Source: Allokutzneria sp. NRRL B-24872
Lineage (GTDB): Bacteria > Actinomycetota > Actinomycetes > Mycobacteriales > Pseudonocardiaceae
Direction of reading: 5' to 3'
DNA length: 37,175 nt
Assembly: GCF_002155965.1 (NCBI RefSeq)
Contig: NZ_MUMH01000012.1
Location: 1 to 37,175 of the forward strand
Shown piece after piece: positions 18,077 through 25,502 of the stretch (positions are counted from its first letter, which is position 1; each line of letters starts with the position of its first letter). Both the position numbers and the translations under genes were made by a program. The notes beneath the pieces were generated by a model. It was not told the origin of the DNA and made no database searches. It saw only the letters and a list, made by a program, of their open reading frames with translations.

Positions 18077-20002
18077 ATGTCCGTTTCCCCTGCATTACGG
18101 GTAAGCACAGCAGTGGCGGTCGCCGCCGCGCTCGTGCTGCCCAGCCCCACCGCCTCCGCACTTGACGGCAGCCGTCAAGCAGACTTCACCTCGGCCGCCA
18201 AGGAGTTCGGCGTCCCGGAGAACGTGCTGCTGGGCGTGTCGTTCCTGGAGTCGCGGTGGGACGTCAACGCGGGCGCGCCGAGCCGGGGCGCGGGCTACGG
18301 CCCGATGCACCTGACCGACGCTGCGGCGCTCGACGTGGACGAGCACGACCATCACGGCTCCGAAGCCGAGGACCCGCGCGGTGACCTCAGCCGCCCGCTC
18401 GCGCCGGTGGACAGCGCACCCCAGCAAGGCGTTCCCGCCGAGCTGCGCACGATCGAAGCCGCGGAGCGGCTGACCGGCGTCGACCGCGCGGTGCTGCGGA
18501 GCAACGCGCGGCAGAACATCCGGGGCGGCGCGGCGCTGCTCGCCTCGCACCAGCGCGAGCTGGGCAGCTGGTACGGCGCGGTCGCGAAGTACAGCGGCGC
18601 CAAGGACACCGCGACCGCGAAGCGCTTCGCCGACGACGTCTTCGAGGTGATCCGCACGGGCGAGGCGCGCACCACCGACGACGGTCAGGCGGTGCGGCTG
18701 GTCGGCCAGGACCTCAAGCCGGACACCGGGATCGTGGACCGAATGGGACTCAGGCCCAGCGCTCCCAATGAGGCCGAGTGCCCGCGCGAACTCGGTTGCG
18801 AGTGGTTGCCCGCCGCCTACGAGCACCACACGCCGAGCAACCCGGAGAAGTACGGCAACCACGACAAGGCCAACCGGCCCGTGGACATGCCGATCAAGTA
18901 CATCATCATCCACGACACCGAGGGCTACTGGGACACCACGCTCCGGCTGATCAAGGACCCGAAGTGGGCGAGCTGGCAGTACTCGCTGCGCTCCTCCGAC
19001 GGCCACATCGCGCAGCACATCAAGGCCAAGGACGTCGCGTGGCAGGCGGGGAACTGGTACGTCAACACGCACTCGATCGGCCTTGAGCACGAGGGCTTCG
19101 CGGCGAAGGGCACCTGGTACACCGAGGCGATGTACCGCACGTCCGCGCGGCTCGTGCGGTACCTGGCGCAGAAGCACGGCGTGCCGCTGGACCGCGCGCA
19201 CATCCTCGGCCACGACAACGTGCCCGGCGTCTCGCCCGCCAAGGTACGCGGTATGCATTGGGACCCTGGTCCCTACTGGGACTGGGCGCACTACTTCGAC
19301 CTGTTGAAGGCGCCGTTCACCCCCCGCGGCGGTGACCGCTCCGGCATCGTCACGATCAAGCCGGACTACGCCACCAACCACCCGCCGATGTACGGCTGCG
19401 ACGACAAGAAGCCCGCCGAGCCGTGCCCGACCCGTGGCACCTCAACGGTCTTCCTGCACACCGAGCCGCGCGCGGACGCGCCGCTCGTCAAGGACATCGG
19501 CCTGCGCCCCGACGGCGGCAACAGCACGCGCCAGGTCAGCGACATCGGCGCGCGCGTCGACACCGGCCAGCGCTTCGCCGTCGCCGGGCGCTCCGGGGAC
19601 TGGACCGCCATCTGGTACCTCGGCCAGAAAGCCTGGTTCCACAACCCATCCGGTACTCCGACCGCCGTTCCTGGAACCGGGTTCGTCGTGACACCCCGGC
19701 CCGGTTTGGCCTCCGTACCAGTGTTCGGCATCGCGTACCCCGAGGCGTCCGCCTACGAGGGCACCGGCGTTCCCGTGCAGACCGTGGAACCGTTGCAGTA
19801 CACCATGTTGCCCGGCCAACGCTATGTCGCCGCTGACCTCGCGGTGCCCTCGGAGTACTACTTCGCGAAGGAGTGGAACGGTCCCCGGATCGTCGTGCGC
19901 GGGCACGAGCGGTACTACCAGGTGTTCCTCGGCCACCGCATCGCCTACGTGAAGGCCGCCGACGTGCACGTCCTCCCCGGCCCCATCGGCGCTCCGCGCT
20001 AA
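18077..20002 (+). CDS. Secreted N-acetylmuramoyl-L-alanine amidase (Amidase_2)
   Basis: This 641-aa exported enzyme cuts the amide between muramic acid and the stem peptide. A signal peptide (about 1-30, ending PTASA) is followed by a lysozyme-like helical region (about 35-190; GVSFLESRWDVNAG). The Amidase_2 domain (about 255-410) has zinc ligands H279 (IIIHDTEG), H379 (LGHDNVPG) and D396 (WDPGPYWDW). The C-terminal 200 residues resemble SH3-like wall-binding repeats. AGGAGG seven bases before the ATG at 18077 decides the start. The gene follows the MocR gene by 33 bases. Confidence 0.93.
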   Translation: MSVSPALRVSTAVAVAAALVLPSPTASALDGSRQADFTSAAKEFGVPENVLLGVSFLESRWDVNAGAPSRGAGYGPMHLTDAAALDVDEHDHHGSEAEDPRGDLSRPLAPVDSAPQQGVPAELRTIEAAERLTGVDRAVLRSNARQNIRGGAALLASHQRELGSWYGAVAKYSGAKDTATAKRFADDVFEVIRTGEARTTDDGQAVRLVGQDLKPDTGIVDRMGLRPSAPNEAECPRELGCEWLPAAYEHHTPSNPEKYGNHDKANRPVDMPIKYIIIHDTEGYWDTTLRLIKDPKWASWQYSLRSSDGHIAQHIKAKDVAWQAGNWYVNTHSIGLEHEGFAAKGTWYTEAMYRTSARLVRYLAQKHGVPLDRAHILGHDNVPGVSPAKVRGMHWDPGPYWDWAHYFDLLKAPFTPRGGDRSGIVTIKPDYATNHPPMYGCDDKKPAEPCPTRGTSTVFLHTEPRADAPLVKDIGLRPDGGNSTRQVSDIGARVDTGQRFAVAGRSGDWTAIWYLGQKAWFHNPSGTPTAVPGTGFVVTPRPGLASVPVFGIAYPEASAYEGTGVPVQTVEPLQYTMLPGQRYVAADLAVPSEYYFAKEWNGPRIVVRGHERYYQVFLGHRIAYVKAADVHVLPGPIGAPR

Positions 20003-20006
20003 AGCC

Positions 20007-20053
20007 CTGAACGGGTCGTTCAGTGCGTTGACTGCACTAAACGACCCGTTCAG
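20007..20053 (+). terminator. Long hairpin after the amidase gene
   Basis: CTGAACGGGTCGTT (20007-20020) pairs perfectly with 20040-20053; after one C-A mismatch the stem continues AGTGC/GCACT around a seven-base loop. The stem begins five bases after the stop. There is no T tract, as is common for actinobacterial hairpin terminators. Confidence 0.7.
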
Positions 20054-20122
20054 CTCCTTCACCGCGTCAAACAAGCCGTTGGCGCGCCCCACCACTCCCC
20101 CCGAACCGCCGTCGTTTAAGTG

Positions 20123-20199
20123 CTGAATGACTCGTTCAGGTGGTTGAGCGGACTGAACGAGTCATTCAGGTGGTTGAACGGACTGAACGAGTCATTCAG
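20123..20199. repeat. Three palindromic units at 30-base period
   Basis: CTGAATGACTCGTTCAG at 20123-20139 is followed by its exact reverse complement CTGAACGAGTCATTCAG at 20153-20169 and 20183-20199, each starting 30 bases after the last. The spacers are similar (GTGGTTGAGCGGA, GTGGTTGAACGGA). Unit 1 can pair with unit 2 as a perfect 17-base stem with a 13-base loop. The array lies between the convergent amidase and metX genes and probably ends transcription from both sides. Confidence 0.75.
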
Positions 20200-20229
20200 G
20201 CGCTCAACGCACCAAGCGGGCCATTGGGG

Positions 20230-21363
20230 TCAGCGGGGGTCGAGCAGGTCGGTGACGATGCGCCCGACCTGGTCGGCCTCGATGAGCAGGCCGTCGTGGC
20301 CGTAGTCGGAGCGCACCACCTGCAACGGCCCGGCGGTCGGGATGTGGTCGGCGATGAACTGCTGCTGCTCCAACGGATAGATGCGGTCGCTGTCCACACC
20401 CGCCACCGCGACCCGAGCGGTGACCCGGCCCAGGGCCGCCTCGACACCACCGCGATCCCGGCCGACGTCGAAGCTGGTCATCGCCCGGGTGAGCGCGACG
20501 TAGCTCCCGGCGTCGAAGCGGTGCGCCAGCTTCCGCGCGTGGTGGTCCAAATAGGACTCGACGGCGAAGCGGTCCTCACCGGGCTGGCGCGAGTGGCCGA
20601 AGCGCGCCTCCAACTCCGCCGGAGCGCGGTAGGTGGTGTGCGCGATCCGCCGCGCCAGGCTGAGCCCGAGGTGCGGGCCGACCGGCTTGTCGTAGTAGTC
20701 CCCTTCGTGCCACCCGGGATCGCTGTAGATGGCGCTCAACTGCGTGTAGCACCAGGCGATCTGCTCGGCCGAGGCGACCGCGGTGCCCGCGAGCACCAGC
20801 GCGGATTCCACCCGATCGGGCTGGTCGACGATCCACTCCAGCGTCCGCATGCTGCCGAGGGAACCGCCGATCACCGCGGCCCAGCGGCGCACGCCGAGCG
20901 CGTCGGCCAGGTGCGCCTCGGCGCGGGTCATGTCCCGCACGGACAGCGCGGGGAACCGACTTCCCCACGGTTTCCCTTGCGGGTCAAGGGAAGACGGCCC
21001 GGTGCTGCCCTGGCAGCCGCCGAGCGCGTTGGTGCACACGATGAACCAGCGCTCGGGGTCGACGGCGCGACCCGGCCCGACCAGCTCGCTCCACCAACCC
21101 GGCGTGGGATGTCCCTCCCCCGCCTCGCCGATCACGTGGCTGTCCCCGGTGAGCGCGTGCTCCACCAGGATCGCGTTCCCGCCGTCGGGCGCGAGGGTGC
21201 CCCACGTCTCGTAGGCGAGCTTGCCGCCGAGCAGGACCCCGCCCGACTGCAACGGGAACGGGTCGGGCAGCGCGAAGAACTTCCGCTGTCCGGGGTGGTC
21301 CCCCTCCCGCCACGCGGCCGTGACGGGAAGGGGGGCCGAGATGTCCGGGCGCACCAGGGTCAT
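20230..21363 (-). CDS. metX: Homoserine O-acetyltransferase MetX
   Basis: This 377-aa alpha/beta hydrolase-fold enzyme activates homoserine with acetyl-CoA for methionine synthesis. The nucleophile is S168 in IGGSLGSM, the family acid lies in AGVDSDRIYP (D324 or D326) and the base is H356 (YGHDG); the NALGGCQGSTGPSS segment is typical of MetX. Its ATG overlaps the metY stop (ATGA at 21360-21363), and no separate ribosome site is evident, so it is translated by coupling. It is the second gene of metY-metX, controlled by the leader at 22741-22818. Confidence 0.96.
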   Translation of the reverse strand: MTLVRPDISAPLPVTAAWREGDHPGQRKFFALPDPFPLQSGGVLLGGKLAYETWGTLAPDGGNAILVEHALTGDSHVIGEAGEGHPTPGWWSELVGPGRAVDPERWFIVCTNALGGCQGSTGPSSLDPQGKPWGSRFPALSVRDMTRAEAHLADALGVRRWAAVIGGSLGSMRTLEWIVDQPDRVESALVLAGTAVASAEQIAWCYTQLSAIYSDPGWHEGDYYDKPVGPHLGLSLARRIAHTTYRAPAELEARFGHSRQPGEDRFAVESYLDHHARKLAHRFDAGSYVALTRAMTSFDVGRDRGGVEAALGRVTARVAVAGVDSDRIYPLEQQQFIADHIPTAGPLQVVRSDYGHDGLLIEADQVGRIVTDLLDPR

Positions 21364-22664
21364 TGACGCAACGCCGCCTTTGCCGCGCGAAAACCCGAAT
21401 CCAGATCGGCTTTCAGGTCCTCGACGCCCTCGATTCCGACGGCGAGCCGCACCAGGCCGGGAGTGACCCCGCTGGCCAGGCGTTCCGCCTCGGAGAGCTG
21501 ACTGTGGGTAGTACTCGCGGGGTGGGCGACCAGGCTGCGCACATCGCCGATGTTGACCAGGTGGCTGAACAGCTCCAACCCGTCCACGAACGCGCGACCC
21601 GCTTGCACACCACCGCGAAGCTCGAAAGCTACCACCGCCCCCGCGCCGCGCGGCAGGTACCGCTGCGCAAGATCGAACCACGGGCTGTCCGGCAGGCCCG
21701 CGTAGTGCACGGCCTCGACCTCGTCCCTGGCCGCGAGCCACTCCGCGAGCGCCCGCGCGTTGGCCACGTGCCGCTCGATGCGCAGCGACAGCGTCTCGAT
21801 CCCTTGCAGCAGAAGGAAAGCGTTGAACGGCGAGAGCGCGGGTCCGAGGTCGCGCAGCCCCTGAACGCGAAGTTTCGCCGCGAAAGCCCCGTGTCCGAGC
21901 ACCGGCCAGTACCGCAGCCCGTTGTAGCTGGGGTCGGGCTCGTTGAAGCCGGGGAAGCGCTCCGGCTCCAGGCCGAAGTCGAACTTGCCGCCGTCCACGA
22001 CGACGCCGCCGATCGCGGTGCCGTGCCCGCCCAGGTACTTCGTGGCCGAGTGCACCACGATGTCCGCGCCGTGGTCCAAGGGCCGCAACAGGTACGGCGT
22101 CGGCACGGTGTTGTCGACGATGAGCGGGACGCCCGCCGTGTGCGCGATGTCGGCCACCGCGGTGATGTCCAGGACGTTGCTGCGCGGGTTGGCCAGCGTC
22201 TCGGCGAAGAAAGCCTTGGTGTTGGGCCGGATCGCGGCCCGCCACGCGGTCAGGTCGTCCGGGTCCTCGACGAAGCTGACCTCGATGCCGAGCTTGGGAA
22301 GGGTGTAGTGGAACAGGTTGTAGGTGCCGCCGTAGAGCGAGGCGCTGGAGACGATGTGGTCACCCGCGCTCGCCAGCGTCAGCACGGTCAGCGTCTCCGC
22401 CGCCTGTCCCGAAGCCAGCGCCACGGCCGCGACCCCGCCCTCCAGCGCGGCGAGCCGCTGCTCCAGCGCGTCCTGGGTCGGGTTGTTGATGCGCGTGTAG
22501 ATGTTGCCCGGTTCGGCGAGGCTGAACAGGTTAGCCGCGTGCTCGGTGTCGCGGAAGACGAACGAGGTCGTCTGGTAGATCGGCACCGCGCGCGCTCCGG
22601 TCGCGGGGTCGGCCTGGGTGCCGGAGTGGACCTGCTTCGTCTCGAACGACCAGTTTTCGGGCAT
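21360..22664 (-). CDS. metY: O-acetylhomoserine sulfhydrylase MetY
   Basis: The 434-aa PLP enzyme joins sulfide to O-acetylhomoserine to give homocysteine. PLP lysine K209 lies in VVHSATKYLGGHGTAIGG; YTRINNPTQDALE binds the phosphate; the length of about 430 aa and the insertion FDFGLEPERFPGFNEPDPSY separate it from cystathionine synthases. The ATG at 22664 (MPENWSFETK) follows GAGGAG with seven bases spacing; an ATG at 22679 would lack this. Its product uses the ester made by MetX from the same message. An attenuator-like terminator lies just upstream. Confidence 0.96.
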   Translation of the reverse strand: MPENWSFETKQVHSGTQADPATGARAVPIYQTTSFVFRDTEHAANLFSLAEPGNIYTRINNPTQDALEQRLAALEGGVAAVALASGQAAETLTVLTLASAGDHIVSSASLYGGTYNLFHYTLPKLGIEVSFVEDPDDLTAWRAAIRPNTKAFFAETLANPRSNVLDITAVADIAHTAGVPLIVDNTVPTPYLLRPLDHGADIVVHSATKYLGGHGTAIGGVVVDGGKFDFGLEPERFPGFNEPDPSYNGLRYWPVLGHGAFAAKLRVQGLRDLGPALSPFNAFLLLQGIETLSLRIERHVANARALAEWLAARDEVEAVHYAGLPDSPWFDLAQRYLPRGAGAVVAFELRGGVQAGRAFVDGLELFSHLVNIGDVRSLVAHPASTTHSQLSEAERLASGVTPGLVRLAVGIEGVEDLKADLDSGFRAAKAALRQ

Positions 22665-22692
22665 GGCTGTACTCCTCAACGGGATAAGCGAG

Positions 22693-22717
22693 AAAAAGGG
22701 CGCGCGAAATACGCGCG
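22693..22717 (-). terminator. Attenuator hairpin upstream of metY
   Basis: On the minus strand CGCGCG-TATTT-CGCGCG is followed by CCC and TTTTT, a classical intrinsic terminator. It lies after the leader peptide and 29 bases before the metY ATG, so it should stop transcription unless prevented. A second small hairpin GGGC-TGA-GCCC includes the leader stop codon. Confidence 0.65.
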
Positions 22718-22740
22718 AGAAGAGGAAGGAGGGTCGGGGC

Positions 22741-22818
22741 TCAGCCCGCGAAGCGGCGACAGCCCATGCTGTTCACGCGGAGAAGGTCCACGTGCAGACG
22801 CCGTACCAGTCCGGTCAC
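22741..22818 (-). CDS. Leader peptide for metY-metX (RLHVDLLRV type)
   Basis: A 25-codon frame starts at GTG 22818 and contains RRLHVDLLRVNSMGCRR. This matches the core R(R/L)HVDL-x-R-V-x-S...C of short leader peptides annotated in front of sulfur genes in actinobacteria. It is probably leaderless: TAGTCT at 22826-22831 (minus strand) lies seven bases from the GTG and there is no Shine-Dalgarno. Stalling or release at its Cys codon or stop would alter the hairpins downstream and so control metY-metX by sulfur amino acid supply. The mechanism is inferred. Confidence 0.7.
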   Translation of the reverse strand: MTGLVRRLHVDLLRVNSMGCRRFAG

Positions 22819-22825
22819 GCTGCGC

Positions 22826-22831
22826 AGACTA
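22826..22831 (-). promoter_or_regulatory. -10 of leaderless metY leader transcript
   Basis: TAGTCT (minus strand) is placed seven bases before the leader GTG. The -35 is weak (TGGGCC at 22850-22855, 18 bases away). Confidence 0.5.
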
Positions 22832-22871
22832 ACAGCGGCGCACAGCGACGGCCCACGATGTGAGAGCTTTC

Positions 22872-22901
22872 TTGACCGCATTCCCGGAGCACCCCGACCA
22901 T
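22872..22901 (+). promoter_or_regulatory. Promoter of leaderless osmC leader transcript
   Basis: TTGACC (22872-22877) and GACCAT (22896-22901) are separated by 18 bases, and the -10 ends six bases before the leader GTG at 22908. This is a good housekeeping-type -35 and a fair -10 for a leaderless start. Confidence 0.6.
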
Positions 22902-22907
22902 TGCGAC

Positions 22908-22973
22908 GTGATCCTCACCAAAAGGCGTCACGTCGACCTGTGCCGGTCGACCACATCGCGCTGTCCGGCCTGA
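22908..22973 (+). CDS. Leader peptide for osmC (KRRHVDLCR type)
   Basis: A 21-codon frame from GTG 22908 contains TKRRHVDLCRSTTSRCPA with two Cys codons, a very close match to the known KRRHVDLCR leader-peptide core. It is preceded by a promoter that would make a leaderless message. It ends 39 bases before the osmC ATG, and its TGA lies within a seven-base hairpin stem. The sister leader for metY-metX is read from the other strand, 90 bases away. Cysteine-sensing attenuation is the likely role, by analogy with cysteine-responsive upstream ORFs of mycobacteria. Confidence 0.75.
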   Translation: MILTKRRHVDLCRSTTSRCPA

Positions 22974-22994
22974 CGGAATCCCTTTCCCCGTCAG
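22970..22994 (+). promoter_or_regulatory. Hairpin overlapping leader stop, before osmC
   Basis: CTGACGG (22970-22976) pairs with CCGTCAG (22988-22994) around an 11-base loop and is followed by CCTTTCCC. The leader TGA (22971-22973) is inside the stem, so a ribosome finishing the leader must keep it open. Confidence 0.55.
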
Positions 22995-23012
22995 CCTTTC
23001 CCAGGAGCGCGC

Positions 23013-23513
23013 ATGTCCCTGTCCGAAGTCATCGACGCCACCCGCGACGCCGTCACCGACGACGTGAACCGGGCGACGGTCACCTTCCGCACCACCAACG
23101 CCCTCGTCCCCGGCACCCCCACCCAGGTCAGCGTCGAGGCCCGCGGGCACGGCTTCGCCGTCGACGAACCCGCCTCCCTCGGCGGCACCGACGTCGCCCC
23201 CAACCCCGTCGAGTACGCCCTCGCCGCGCTCGGCTCCTGCCAGGTGATCACCTACCAGTTCTGGGCGGCGCGGCTGGGCATCCAGCTCGACGGGATCTCC
23301 GTGACCGTGGAGGGCGACCTCGACGTGCGCGGCTTCTTCGGCTTCGCCGAGCACATCCGGCCCGGCTTCACCGCGATCCGCGTGCAGGTCTCGCTGACCG
23401 GGCCGGAAACCCGCGCCCGCTACGAGGAGCTTCGCTGGAACGCCGACCGGCACTGCCCCGTGCTCGACCTCTTCCGCGCGGAAACCCCCACCCGCACGGC
23501 GCTGGCGCTCTAG
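23013..23513 (+). CDS. OsmC/Ohr-family thiol peroxidase
   Basis: The 166-aa cytoplasmic protein has the two reactive cysteines of OsmC/Ohr proteins: C76 (LAALGSCQVITYQF) and C148 (DRHCPVLDLF). Such proteins reduce organic hydroperoxides using a dithiol. AGGAG lies six bases before the ATG. It is the first full gene after the Cys-containing leader at 22908 and is divergent from metY-metX, linking peroxide defence to sulfur amino acid status. Confidence 0.92.
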   Translation: MSLSEVIDATRDAVTDDVNRATVTFRTTNALVPGTPTQVSVEARGHGFAVDEPASLGGTDVAPNPVEYALAALGSCQVITYQFWAARLGIQLDGISVTVEGDLDVRGFFGFAEHIRPGFTAIRVQVSLTGPETRARYEELRWNADRHCPVLDLFRAETPTRTALAL

Positions 23514-23578
23514 CCGGACACCGTCAGGCGTCTGCCCAAGTCCACCGGGGTTTGCCAGGTACGCAAAGGCGCACGGAC

Positions 23579-23584
23579 TAGCCT
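23579..23584 (+). promoter_or_regulatory. Possible -10 for nuclease-helicase 1
   Basis: TAGCCT fits TANNNT and lies 34 bases before the GTG at 23619. No convincing -35 is seen. Confidence 0.35.
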
Positions 23585-23618
23585 GGTCTGACGATCAAGC
23601 GTCCGCACGGGGGGTCCG

Positions 23619-25499
23619 GTGGCTCTGGTTCGACGAAGCGCTCAGCAACTGCTGCCCGAGGCGCAGGCGGGACGCCTGCATCTCGAGCTCGCGGAGAAGG
23701 CGCGGGTCAGCTTCGAGTCCGGGGTCGGCGCGTCGGAGATCCGGTCTTGGGAGAAGAGCCTTCCGGTGTTCCTCGCCGACGTGGTCGACGCCGGCCTCGG
23801 TCACGTCGAGGTCCTGCTCGAGCACAAGCTTCCGCACAACCCCAAGCGGGTCGACGTCATCCTGTGCGGCACGCACCCGAAGCGAGGTACGCCCTCCTAC
23901 GTCGTCGTCGAACTCAAGCAATGGTCCACTGTGGACCAGACCGAAGGCGACATGGTCGTCATCCCCCGGTACGGCCAGCCGGTGCTGCACCCATCCGACC
24001 AGGTCCGCGGCTACTGCGAGTACCTCATCGACTCGACCCCCGCCCTGGCCGAGCGCCCCGGCGCGCTGCACGGCTTCGCGTACCTGCACAACGCCACCAA
24101 GAGCGGGGTGTGGCGGATCTCCAACTACGCCTTCGACGAGTACGGCCTGTACACGTTGGACACGAAGGCCGAAATGGCCGACAAGCTCAGGGAGCTGTTG
24201 GACACCACGCCCAGCGCGCGTGACGCGGCACGCCACGCGGCCGAGGAGTTCCTGTCCTTCAAGCACGCTCCGTCCAAGCCGCTGCTTGACCAGGTCGCGG
24301 TGGAGGTCAAGGAGCGGGAGCAGTTCGTCCTGGTCGACGAGCAACAGGTCGCGTTCAAGATGGTGAAGCGGGCTGTCGAGCAGGCGCGCGTTTCCAAGCA
24401 GCAGACCGTGGTGGTCATCCTAGGCGGCCCTGGCTCCGGCAAGAGCGTCATCGCGCTGAGCCTGCTCGGTGAGCTGGCCAGACAGGGACGACGGGTCTAC
24501 CACGCCACCGGCTCGAGCGCCTTCACCAACACATTGCGGAAGCTGGTCAAGGGCCGCACAGGCAACATCTTCAAGTTCTTCAACAGCTTCACCACGAGCG
24601 AGGAGCAGTCGCTCGACATGATCATCTGCGACGAGGCGCACCGAATCCGGGAAACCAGCTCCAATCGTTTCACCTCCAAGGCGGTCCGTGACAGAGGCCG
24701 CCGCCAGGTCAACGAACTGATCGACGTCGCGCGCGTACCGGTGTTCCTGCTCGACGAGCACCAAGTGGTGCGTCCAGGAGAGATGGGCTCGCTCGCGGAG
24801 ATCACCGCAGCGGCTGAGGCGCTCGGATGCCGCGTCGATGTCGTGCGACTGTCCGGGCAGTACCGCTGTGGCGGCTCGGAGTTCTTCGACACCTGGGGCG
24901 CGGGCTTGCTCGGCACCGGGACGCGCCAGCCGACGACCTGGTCGTCTCTGGCGGCGGAGACCGACGAGAAGTTCCTCGTGCGCAGCGCGGACTCGGTCGA
25001 GGAACTAGAGCAGTGGCTGCTCGAGCGGCAACAGGAGTTCGGGGGTACCGCCAGGATCGCTGCCGGGTACTGCTGGCGGTGGAGCGCCCCGGTCAGCAAA
25101 GACGGCGTCAAGGTGCTGGTTCCCGACGTGCAGATCGGTTCGTGGCAGCGCCCGTGGAACGCCAAGCCGAATGAGAGGGTCGCGGACGCTCCTGAGTCGC
25201 ACTACTGGGCGAGCGATCCCCGAGGCTTCGGCCAAGTCGGATGCGTGTACACCGCTCAGGGTTTCGAGTACGACTGGGCGGGCGTGATCTTCGGACCTGA
25301 CTTCGTCCGCAGGGAAGGCTCATGGGTCGCCGAGACCAAGCACTCACACGACCCTCTTGTGAAACGGGCCGAGAGCGCGCACTTCCACTCGCTGATCAGG
25401 AACACGTACAAGGTTCTGCTGACCAGAGGCATGCGTGGAGTGTGCCTGTACTCGACGGACCCCGAGACTCAGGAGTACCTCCGCAAGATGACGGGCTGA
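23619..25499 (+). CDS. PD-(D/E)XK nuclease-DUF2075 helicase fusion 1
   Basis: The 626-aa protein joins an N-terminal nuclease-like domain to a superfamily 1-type helicase of the Schlafen group 3-like (DUF2075) family. The nuclease signature is D79 (RVDVILCG) with E98-x-K100 (VVVELKQW). The helicase has Walker A GGPGSGKS at 269-276, Walker B CDEAH at 337-341, then PVFLLDEHQVVR, a GTARIAAG segment, VYTAQGFEYDWAG and the final YKVLLTRGMRGVC. GGGGGG five bases before the GTG sets the start. It likely acts on DNA or RNA in the cytoplasm. A paralogue faces it three bases away. By eye its GC is lower than that of the neighbouring operons, hinting at acquisition. Role in phage defence or repair is inferred. 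Confidence 0.85.
   Translation: MALVRRSAQQLLPEAQAGRLHLELAEKARVSFESGVGASEIRSWEKSLPVFLADVVDAGLGHVEVLLEHKLPHNPKRVDVILCGTHPKRGTPSYVVVELKQWSTVDQTEGDMVVIPRYGQPVLHPSDQVRGYCEYLIDSTPALAERPGALHGFAYLHNATKSGVWRISNYAFDEYGLYTLDTKAEMADKLRELLDTTPSARDAARHAAEEFLSFKHAPSKPLLDQVAVEVKEREQFVLVDEQQVAFKMVKRAVEQARVSKQQTVVVILGGPGSGKSVIALSLLGELARQGRRVYHATGSSAFTNTLRKLVKGRTGNIFKFFNSFTTSEEQSLDMIICDEAHRIRETSSNRFTSKAVRDRGRRQVNELIDVARVPVFLLDEHQVVRPGEMGSLAEITAAAEALGCRVDVVRLSGQYRCGGSEFFDTWGAGLLGTGTRQPTTWSSLAAETDEKFLVRSADSVEELEQWLLERQQEFGGTARIAAGYCWRWSAPVSKDGVKVLVPDVQIGSWQRPWNAKPNERVADAPESHYWASDPRGFGQVGCVYTAQGFEYDWAGVIFGPDFVRREGSWVAETKHSHDPLVKRAESAHFHSLIRNTYKVLLTRGMRGVCLYSTDPETQEYLRKMTG
23922..23938. repeat. 17-base perfect palindrome inside nuclease-helicase 1
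   Basis: TGGTCCAC-T-GTGGACCA is a perfect odd palindrome within the coding sequence, just after the ELKQW codons. It could be a protein-binding site or chance. Confidence 0.35.
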
Positions 25500-25502
25500 G
25501 TC

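Noticed and set aside
20123-20199. CRISPR array
   Set aside because: Units are palindromes of 17 bases with nearly identical 13-base spacers, only three copies, and no cas genes; spacers of a CRISPR would differ.
22664-22818. SAM or cobalamin riboswitch in front of metY
   Set aside because: No conserved riboswitch core is visible; the leader peptide and terminator explain the region better.
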